NCBI GenBank assembly: GCA_016194725.1
Contig: JACQAW010000405.1
Location: forward strand, 1 to 5,130
Source: Deltaproteobacteria bacterium
GTDB taxonomy: Bacteria > Bdellovibrionota > UBA1018 > UBA923
Direction of reading: 5' to 3'
DNA: 5,130 bases
Shown: in pieces, positions 1 to 5,130 of the stretch
How the letters are laid out: each line of letters opens with the position of its first letter
Numbering within the stretch: position 1 is the stretch's first letter
Made by a program: the position numbers and the translations under genes
The notes under the pieces: model-generated
Databases searched by the model: none
The model's input: only the letters and a program-made list of their open reading frames with translations
Told to the model about the DNA's origin: nothing

Positions 1-594
1 AAAGATCCCGAAGTCCTCGAGCGCATCAACACGGTTCTCTACCACTCGCTGCTCGATAAGAAGCTCGCCACTCAGTTCGACACTATTCAGATCAGCAACG
101 AGGAGATCGAGGAGTATTACAAAAACAACCCCGAGATTCGCACCTCGCATGTATTCGTGCAGGTTCGGTTTGACGCAACCCCCGCCCAGGAAAAGGTGGC
201 TCTCGAAAAGATGCGGAAGCTCCAGGGCCTATTGAATGATTCGCTCAAGAGCGGAAAACACACCTTTGCCGAAATTGCGCACACTTACTCCGAAGGGGTG
301 GCGGCGGCGGCGGGCGGTGACATCGACTATCAGACCAAAGACAAGCTCGATCCGGCTTACTACGCGGCCGCGGTTGCGCTGAAAAAGGCCGGGAACATCA
401 GCCCGATCGTCCGCTCCCAATTCGGTTATCACATCATCAAGCTCACCGGCATCAAAGAGTTCAAGGACGTCGATCGCGGCCAGTACAAGCGCATCATCTT
501 CGACGAAAAGCGGGCGAAGATCTTCGACGCCTATATGGACGATCTCAAGAAAAAGGCGAAAGTCTCGGTGCGTTACGACTTGTTGAAAGAATGA
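1..594 (+). CDS. Parvulin-type (PpiC/SurA-like) peptidyl-prolyl cis-trans isomerase, 5' partial
   Basis: The frame is open from the left edge to the TGA at 592-594, giving 197 visible residues; the amino terminus lies outside the window, so the internal GTG at 157 is not the start. Residues 1-45 look like the end of a SurA/PrsA-type helical region, with ISNEEIEEYYKNNPE just before the isomerase fold. The PpiC rotamase domain spans about residues 46-150: it opens with RTSHVFVQV (the conserved His strand), has a central GGDID in the usual GGdlG position, and closes with SQFGYHIIKLTG. A charged, lysine-rich helical tail follows (151-197). Proteins of this family catalyse prolyl isomerisation and chaperone exported proteins, usually in the periplasm or anchored to the membrane; the export signal cannot be seen here. 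It lies 20 nt upstream of a second parvulin gene, suggesting an envelope folding pair in one operon. The family is secure; the exact type (PpiD, PrsA or SurA class) is not. Confidence 0.9.
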   Translation, partial: KDPEVLERINTVLYHSLLDKKLATQFDTIQISNEEIEEYYKNNPEIRTSHVFVQVRFDATPAQEKVALEKMRKLQGLLNDSLKSGKHTFAEIAHTYSEGVAAAAGGDIDYQTKDKLDPAYYAAAVALKKAGNISPIVRSQFGYHIIKLTGIKEFKDVDRGQYKRIIFDEKRAKIFDAYMDDLKKKAKVSVRYDLLKE

Positions 595-614
595 TTCCGG
601 GCTAGTTTGCGCCT

Positions 615-1580
615 ATGAGAATGCGGAAGTTTTCGACTGGTTTCAGCTTCATCGTCCTGTCCACGATGGCCCTAGTGAGCGGCACACCCGCGCACGCGAC
701 CCTGATTGACAAAATTTCGGGCGTGGTGAATGGCGACGTCATCTTGCTATCAGATATCGAACGCTTCGAGCGCACGATTACGCTGCGCAAAGAGCTCGAT
801 CCGTTGTTTGGCTTTTCAGATGAGCTCGAGGGCACCAAAGCCAGCCGAGATAAGATTCTCGACTTTCTGATTCAGGAAAAGCTCATCACTCAAACTTTCA
901 AAATCGCCGATGCCGAGGTCGAGCAGGAAGTTCAGGGCGTGCAGCGCTCCAACAACCTTGATCGCGCTCAGTTGCTCGAATTTCTCAAAACCAAGGGCTT
1001 CACGTTCAACGAATATTTCGAGCTCATGCGCGTCGGCCTTGCCAAGCGCAACCTGCTTGACCGCGAAATTCGCACCCGCGTGAACGTCAGCGACGACGAC
1101 GTTCGCAATTACTTTTACAACAACGCGCTCAAAAATTCCAAAGTCCCGCTGGAATATTCGCTGCAGCTTATCGTAATCAGCCCAAAAACTTTCAAGACCT
1201 CCGAGGCGGCTCAAGACGCTGCTGAAAGCGCACTGCGCGCGCTCAAACAAGGCGAGTCCTTTGCCGAAGTCGCCAAGCGCGTCTCAGACGACCCTTCGGC
1301 GCAAAACGGTGGCGAGATCGGGTTCTTCTCCACCGAAACCCTTGCCGAGCCTTTGCGATCAGCCGTTCACAAATTGCAAATCGGAAACATCAGCGAAGTG
1401 CTGAAAGGCCCGAACGGCTTCATGATCATCAAGCTGCTCGACGCCCGTTCCACCGAAACCGAAAAACTTAAAGCCGAAAAAGAGCAGATACGCGAGCAGC
1501 TGGCCAAAGAGGAATACAAAAAGCAGCTTTTCCTCTGGGCTGAGCGCGCGCGCAATACCGCTTACGTGCATCTCAATTGA
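615..1580 (+). CDS. SurA-like periplasmic chaperone / peptidyl-prolyl isomerase
   Basis: This 321-residue protein starts with a Sec signal peptide: basic MRMRK, a hydrophobic core at about 10-22 and a likely cleavage after AHA at residue 28. Residues 29-165 match the SurA N-terminal chaperone region, including DKISGVVNGDVILLSDIER and DFLIQEKLITQ. A single parvulin domain covers about 179-276 (EYSLQLIVI, SFAEVAKRVSDDPSAQNGGE, IGFFSTETLAEPL, GPNGFMIIKLLDARS). A charged helix at 281-315 resembles the C-terminal helix that packs on the SurA chaperone core. E. coli SurA has two parvulin domains and about 430 residues, so this is a shorter one-rotamase relative. It probably helps fold outer-membrane proteins. 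No clear Shine-Dalgarno precedes the ATG at 615; an ATG at 621 is possible and changes the signal peptide little. The stop codon abuts the pdxA start directly, which suggests translational coupling. I leave the symbol empty because orthology to surA is not proven. Confidence 0.9.
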   Translation: MRMRKFSTGFSFIVLSTMALVSGTPAHATLIDKISGVVNGDVILLSDIERFERTITLRKELDPLFGFSDELEGTKASRDKILDFLIQEKLITQTFKIADAEVEQEVQGVQRSNNLDRAQLLEFLKTKGFTFNEYFELMRVGLAKRNLLDREIRTRVNVSDDDVRNYFYNNALKNSKVPLEYSLQLIVISPKTFKTSEAAQDAAESALRALKQGESFAEVAKRVSDDPSAQNGGEIGFFSTETLAEPLRSAVHKLQIGNISEVLKGPNGFMIIKLLDARSTETEKLKAEKEQIREQLAKEEYKKQLFLWAERARNTAYVHLN

Positions 1581-2630
1581 ATGAAGCGAAAAGCACCGGC
1601 GCGGCGAAAGATCATTCCCGTCGCCATTACGACCGGCGATCATAGAGGCATTGGGCCCGAGGTGATTTCCAAGGGACTCAAACGTCTTTCGCGTTCGCTG
1701 CGGCCTCATGACGTTGTCATCTTCGGAATCCCCGAGGTTTACCGGCCATTCAAGACGCTTCTGCCGCGCAAATGGCACATCTGGACCGAAAATGAAGCCT
1801 CCACGCCCGCTTGGCCCGGACCTGAGCTCAATCACCTGAACTTCATCGTTCCGCACACCAACCATCTGGATGCCGCCAAACGAGGCGCCTTCTGCTGTGG
1901 GCGTTACATCGAGCTGGCTACTCTAGGCGCGCTCAAGGGCTTGTTTTCCGCCATCACCACCGGGCCCATCGATAAAAACGAGCTCCATCGCGGGGGCTTC
2001 AACTACGATGGACACACCGAAATGCTGCGCGACCTGTGCCGGGCACCCAGTGTCACCATGATGATGTCGGGGCTCAAAATGCGGACCACCCTGGTTACCA
2101 CACACGAGGCTCTGCGCGATGTAGCCGCCAGAATCACAACCGAGCGCATCGTTACCTGTGCCGAAAACACCGTTGTAGGGCTGGTGCGCGACTTTGGAAT
2201 CAAGGCGCCCCGAATCGCGGTACTCGGCCTCAATCCGCACGCCAGCGACAACGGCCTTTTTGGCGACGAGGAGCGAACGAAGATTGCTCCCGCAATCGAA
2301 ATAGTTCGGTCACGTTTTCCCAATGTAACGATAGAGGGGCCTTTTGCCCCCGATGGATTTTTTGCCCAGTGGCGAACGCGGCACACGAAAGCTTTCGATG
2401 CCATCGTTTGCATGTATCATGATCAAGGGCTCATCCCGATCAAGCTGCTGGATTTCGAAAACACGGTAAACGTCACCCTGGGCTTGCCGATCATTCGAAC
2501 TTCGGTCGATCACGGAGTGGGCTACGACATCGCGGGTCAGAACAAAGCCGACCCCGCAAGTTTCTGTGCCGCCTTAAAACTTGCGGCCAATATCGCACGC
2601 CGTCGCTCGGCGCAGGGGAGAGCCAAATGA
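1581..2630 (+). CDS. pdxA: 4-hydroxythreonine-4-phosphate dehydrogenase PdxA
   Basis: This enzyme oxidises 4-phosphohydroxy-L-threonine with NAD in the cytoplasm; the product feeds PdxJ in the DXP-dependent route to pyridoxine phosphate. The 349 residues are slightly longer than E. coli PdxA (about 329), mostly through a basic N-terminal extension. Family motifs appear in order: TGDHRGIGPEVISKGL (18-33), ITTGPIDKNELHRGGF (125-140), GHTEML (144-149), VTTHEALRDVAARIT (172-186), LGLNPHASDNGLFGDEE (215-231), GPFAPDGFF (253-261), MYHDQGLIPIKLL (278-290) and DHGVGYDIAGQNKADP (310-325). The three metal-binding histidines expected from E. coli are present as H145, H220 and H280. The N-terminal motif reads GDHRGIGPE where the family normally has GD/EPAGIGPE, an unusual change at two positions. 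The ATG directly follows the TGA of the upstream gene, and the gene end overlaps the next start by 4 nt, so it sits in the middle of a coupled operon. Confidence 0.95.
   Translation: MKRKAPARRKIIPVAITTGDHRGIGPEVISKGLKRLSRSLRPHDVVIFGIPEVYRPFKTLLPRKWHIWTENEASTPAWPGPELNHLNFIVPHTNHLDAAKRGAFCCGRYIELATLGALKGLFSAITTGPIDKNELHRGGFNYDGHTEMLRDLCRAPSVTMMMSGLKMRTTLVTTHEALRDVAARITTERIVTCAENTVVGLVRDFGIKAPRIAVLGLNPHASDNGLFGDEERTKIAPAIEIVRSRFPNVTIEGPFAPDGFFAQWRTRHTKAFDAIVCMYHDQGLIPIKLLDFENTVNVTLGLPIIRTSVDHGVGYDIAGQNKADPASFCAALKLAANIARRRSAQGRAK
2614..2620 (+). promoter_or_regulatory. Ribosome binding site of the phosphomannomutase gene
   Basis: AGGGGAG lies 6 nt upstream of the ATG at 2627 and within the last codons of pdxA. 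It is the only strong Shine-Dalgarno-like sequence I see before a gene start in this window, and it fixes the mutase start. Together with the 4-nt ATGA overlap it indicates both independent loading and translational coupling with pdxA. Confidence 0.7.
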
Positions 2631-4036
2631 GTTTTCAAAAGAAGATTTTTCGGGAATACGATATTCGCGGAATTTATGGCGACGACTATACCGCTGACTT
2701 CGCTGGAATTCTGGCCCACGCGGTTGCCGATTATTTTCGAGACCACATGAAGCCGGGCAAGGGCAGAACCAGCTATCGCTTTGCGGTAGGCCACGACGTG
2801 CGCCCCTCGGGCGAACACCTGGCTCCGCGCTTCATAGACGCACTGGTGGCCGAGGGCTTTGAAGTCATTGATATCGGCGTGGTTGCCACTCCGCTTGTTT
2901 ATTTTTCCACGTTTCATCTCGATGTCGATGGCGCCGTCTCAATCACGGGCAGCCATAACCCGTCCGAGTACAACGGCTTTAAGATCTGCTTCGGAAACTC
3001 GACGCTTCATGGCACGCAGATTCAGGAACTGCTGCGCCTTTGCGAAAGCTTCAAGGCAAGGCCCCCAGCGCCTGCCGGAAGAAAAGGCTCGGTAACGAAA
3101 ACTGACGTAGCCGATGCTTACATCAACGATCTAAAGGGCCGGGTCAAGATCGAACGAAAAATCAAAGTCGTGGTCGATGCCGGAAACGCCACCGCGTGCG
3201 TCGTGGCGCCAAAGCTGCTTACAGCGCTGGGCTGCGAGGTGATTCCGCTTTTCTGCGATATCGATGGCACCTTCCCTAACCACCATCCTGACCCGACGGT
3301 CGTGGAAAACCTGGTGGATTTACAGAAAGCCGTGGCCAAGCACAAGGCCGACCTGGGAATCGCCTATGACGGTGACTCCGATCGCATCGGCGCGGTGGAC
3401 GAAAACGGCCGACCGATTTTCGGCGATGAGCTCATGGTGCTGTTCGCGCGCGAGATTCTTTCGCGAAAACCCGGCTCAACTATTATTTCTGAGGTAAAAA
3501 GCAGCCACCGCCTTTACCAGGACATCGCCAAACACGGCGGCAGGCCGATCATGTGGAAAACCGGCCACTCGCTCATCAAAGCCAAGATGAAAGAAGAGAA
3601 AGCAGAGCTGGCTGGCGAAATGAGTGGTCATATGTTCTTTGCCGATCGCTATTACGGCTATGACGACGCCATCTACGCTTCCATCCGTCTGCTCGAAATT
3701 TTGAGCCGGACAAAAAACACGCTGTCCTCATTGCTGGCCGACCTGCCACTGAGCGTAAATACGCCTGAAATCCGGGTCGACTGCGCCGACGAAATCAAAT
3801 TCGAGGTGGTGCGCCGTGTTCGCGACGACCTTGGCAAGCGCTTTAAGACCAATGATGTCGACGGTGTACGTATCGAGACCGACGTGGCTTGGGGACTTTT
3901 GCGTGCATCCAACACCCAGCCCGTGGTAGTCATGCGCTTTGAAGCAAATACGGAAAAGCAATTGGCCGAAATCCGAAAGATTGTGGAAGATGCCTTCGAA
4001 ACCGCGACCAAAGCAGTCCAAGCAGCGAGCCGTTAA
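2627..4036 (+). CDS. Phosphomannomutase / phosphoglucomutase (alpha-D-phosphohexomutase family)
   Basis: A 469-residue protein of the AlgC/ManB type, close to the length of Pseudomonas aeruginosa PMM/PGM (about 463). It interconverts hexose 1- and 6-phosphates in the cytoplasm, supplying sugar nucleotides for LPS, capsule or exopolysaccharide. All four active-site elements are present. These are the catalytic phosphoserine loop TGSHNPSEYNGFK (107-119, Ser109), the metal-binding loop DGDSDR (248-253), the sugar-binding loop GEMSGHMFF (330-338) and the phosphate-binding loop RASNTQPVVVMRFEA (426-440). The N-terminus FREYDIRGIYG and the HDVRPSG motif are also typical. The start overlaps the pdxA stop (ATGA) behind a good ribosome binding site. 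The TAA at 4034-4036 is a normal family end after a short Ala-rich tail. Whether mannose or glucose phosphate is preferred cannot be read from sequence, so manB, algC and pgm are all possible names. Its place between pdxA and uvrA has no obvious metabolic logic. Confidence 0.95.
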   Translation: MSFQKKIFREYDIRGIYGDDYTADFAGILAHAVADYFRDHMKPGKGRTSYRFAVGHDVRPSGEHLAPRFIDALVAEGFEVIDIGVVATPLVYFSTFHLDVDGAVSITGSHNPSEYNGFKICFGNSTLHGTQIQELLRLCESFKARPPAPAGRKGSVTKTDVADAYINDLKGRVKIERKIKVVVDAGNATACVVAPKLLTALGCEVIPLFCDIDGTFPNHHPDPTVVENLVDLQKAVAKHKADLGIAYDGDSDRIGAVDENGRPIFGDELMVLFAREILSRKPGSTIISEVKSSHRLYQDIAKHGGRPIMWKTGHSLIKAKMKEEKAELAGEMSGHMFFADRYYGYDDAIYASIRLLEILSRTKNTLSSLLADLPLSVNTPEIRVDCADEIKFEVVRRVRDDLGKRFKTNDVDGVRIETDVAWGLLRASNTQPVVVMRFEANTEKQLAEIRKIVEDAFETATKAVQAASR

Positions 4037-4070
4037 GTCTGCCACAGCTCCAGAAGCAGCCGTGGTGCGT
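3990..4070 (+). pseudogene. Possible displaced amino-terminal coding fragment of uvrA, frame 3
   Basis: In the third frame, overlapping the 3' end of the mutase gene, an ATG at 3990 begins a Lys/Pro/Ala-rich stretch (MPSKPRPKQSKQRAVKSA, then TAPEAAVVR) ending near 4070. The end, EAAVVR, resembles the first beta strand of UvrA proteins, which typically reads xxIVVRGARxHNL after a variable, often basic extension. Immediately afterwards the similarity stops, and from about 4073-4079 UvrA sequence resumes in frame 2 at a point about 55 residues further into the protein. I infer that this is the original uvrA start, cut off by a frame-shifting deletion. The match is short and could be chance, since this region is also the coding end of the mutase. 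No well-spaced ribosome binding site precedes this ATG. Confidence 0.35.
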
Positions 4071-4078
4071 GCAAAGTC
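4037..4078 (+). other. Junction segment between mutase stop and recognisable uvrA
   Basis: These 42 bases hold no promoter, terminator hairpin or start codon that I can recognise for uvrA in its own frame. In that frame they read VCHSSRSSRGACKV, which does not resemble UvrA, although the last residues (KV before AQTLDKP) could be the remnant of the conserved RQF segment. In frame 3 they continue the possible displaced UvrA amino terminus. I take the break point to lie at about 4070-4078. Confidence 0.45.
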
Positions 4079-5130
4079 GCGCAAACACTCGATAAGCCCG
4101 ACGTCGAAAGTATCGATGGCCTTTCGCCCACGATTTCAATTCAGCAGAAGACGACTTCCCACAATCCCCGCTCAACCGTCGGCACCGTTACCGAAGTCTA
4201 CGATTACATGCGCCTGCTTTTCGCTCGGGTTGCCAAGCCTTTCTGCCACTCTTGTGGCAAACCCATTTCGAGCCAAACCGCACAGCAAATCGTCGATCGC
4301 ATTCTTGAGCTGCCCGAGGGAACCAAGCTGAACATCATGGCGCCAATTATTCGCGGCAGAAAAGGCGAATATGGCAAAGAGCTCGTTGCCATGCGCCAGA
4401 AGGGCTTTTCACGGGTACGCATTGACGGCGAAGTACTCGATCTTGGTCAGGACATCGCGCTCGACAAGCAAAAGAAACATGACATCGACGTGTACGTCGA
4501 TCGCCTGATCATCCGGCCGGCACCTCCCGGGTCCAAGGGCTTCGACCCCATGCGTGGCCGGCTTCAAGAGTCCATTGAAACGGCGCTCAAGCTTGCCGAA
4601 GGCCTGGTAAAGGTCGAGCAACCTGACCTCAAAGGCGACAACGAAACGCTCTATTCCGAAAAATTCGCCTGCATGGATTGCGGTGTGTCCTATCCCGCGC
4701 CTGAACCGCGCACCTTTTCATTTAACTCGCCAATGGGCGCCTGTCCGGAATGCAATGGCCTGGGTTATTTTGTTGGTGAACACGACGACGCCTGCGCAGA
4801 CGACGAAGCCGCGGGCTCAGTGACGGCCGCCATCGACGTCTGGTCCACGTGCGCCGAATGCCATGGCTCCAGGCTCAAGCCAGAGTCCCTTTTCTTCAGG
4901 CTTCACGACCGCAATATTGCCGAGCTCAGTCGCCTGTCAATTGAACGGCTCACCGAATTTTTTACCGCCTTGCCGCTTTCGGCGCGCGAGCTTCTGATCT
5001 CTGAACGCATTCTGAAGGAAATCCGGGACCGCTTGCAGTTTTTGCTGCACGTTGGAGTGGGTTATATTTCACTGGAACGCCCGGCTCAGACTCTTTCCGG
5101 CGGCGAAAGCCAGCGCATCCGGCTTGCCAC
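4079..5130 (+). CDS. uvrA: Excinuclease ABC subunit A (UvrA), 5'-disrupted and running off the right edge
   Basis: UvrA is the ATP-dependent damage-recognition subunit of the cytoplasmic UvrABC nucleotide excision repair system and loads UvrB. The frame encodes, in order: DKPDVESIDGLSPTISIQQK followed by TTSHNPRSTVGTVTE; RLLFARVAKPFCHSCGKPI; the UvrB-binding domain (IIRGRKGEYGKELVAMRQKG, KQKKHDIDVYVDRLI); zinc module C-x2-C-x20-C-x2-C (Cys codons 4670, 4679, 4742, 4751) with FSFNSPMGACPECNGLG; a second CAECHGSRLKPESL (Cys codons 4850, 4859); and the ABC signature LSGGESQRIRLA (5093-5128). Homology starts at about residue 65 of E. coli UvrA, so the first Walker A (GLSGSGKSS) is absent. The frame reads open back to the mutase stop at 4034-4036 without any ATG, GTG or TTG; the first ATG is at 4208. 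The insertion domain is only 32 residues. The second ATPase half lies beyond the window. The gene may be a recent pseudogene, a deletion variant or an assembly artefact; no internal stop interrupts the visible 350 codons. Confidence 0.9.

Noticed and set aside
300..318. GCG-repeat run as a possible microsatellite.
   Set aside because: It is short and encodes the Ala-rich loop before the conserved GGD of the rotamase domain; ordinary coding low complexity.
157..594. A complete 145-residue gene starting at GTG 157.
   Set aside because: The same frame is open to the left edge and encodes the SurA/PrsA-type helix plus the first rotamase strand (RTSHVFV), so the true start is upstream of the window.
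595..614. Promoter or terminator in the gap between the two isomerase genes.
   Set aside because: Only 20 bases, with no hairpin and no recognisable promoter boxes.
816..2917. Several minus-strand and alternate-frame open frames within the SurA-like, pdxA and mutase genes.
   Set aside because: They lie opposite or within genes with strong family motifs, show no recognisable domains, and are expected by chance in GC-rich coding DNA.
4034..4130. A mutase-UvrA fusion produced by readthrough of the in-frame TAA, since both genes share one frame.
   Set aside because: The shared frame has a one-in-three chance, the stop context shows no recoding signal that I can see, and the 14 codons after the stop do not resemble a linker or UvrA. 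The missing P-loop would still be absent.
3939..4331. A separate 130-residue frame 3 protein across the mutase-uvrA junction.
   Set aside because: Its second half is an antiphase shadow of well-conserved uvrA coding sequence and its beginning shadows the mutase. Only the short 3990-4070 part may be meaningful.

Overview
The window is one densely packed, single-strand (+) gene cluster with no RNA genes, mobile elements, CRISPR or long intergenic stretches. Its order is: a left-truncated parvulin-type peptidyl-prolyl isomerase; a SurA-like periplasmic chaperone/isomerase with a signal peptide; PdxA (vitamin B6 synthesis); a phosphomannomutase/phosphoglucomutase; and a uvrA gene (nucleotide excision repair) that runs off the right edge. 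The gaps between the first three genes are 20 and 0 nt, and pdxA and the mutase gene overlap in an ATGA, so co-transcription is likely. No promoter or terminator was recognised inside the window.

The organism is a Gram-negative bacterium: a SurA-type chaperone with a Sec signal implies a periplasm and an outer membrane. Base composition is moderately GC-rich by eye. From memory, two parvulin genes followed by pdxA and uvrA resembles a neighbourhood seen in Deltaproteobacteria-like lineages (Geobacter relatives). The taxonomic call is therefore a weak inference toward Desulfobacterota, Myxococcota, Bdellovibrionota or a related uncultured group.

Region by region: 1-594 parvulin domain protein; 615-1580 SurA-like protein; 1581-2630 PdxA with all three metal-binding histidines; 2627-4036 mutase with catalytic serine, metal loop, sugar loop and phosphate loop all intact; 4037-5130 uvrA. 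The two isomerases would act in the envelope on exported proteins. PdxA, the mutase and UvrA act in the cytoplasm on unrelated tasks, so the cluster looks like a housekeeping operon rather than one pathway.

The unusual part is uvrA. Recognisable UvrA sequence begins abruptly near 4079 at a point equivalent to about residue 65 of the E. coli protein. The first nucleotide-binding P-loop (Walker A) is absent, there is no start codon in that frame before 4208, and the frame is closed upstream by the mutase stop codon. A different frame just upstream (3990-4070) encodes what looks like a displaced UvrA amino terminus. This suggests a frame-shifting deletion of roughly 160-170 bases inside uvrA, either real or an assembly error. 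Independently, the insertion domain between the two Cys-pair regions is reduced to 32 residues. I found no convincing novel multi-gene system.
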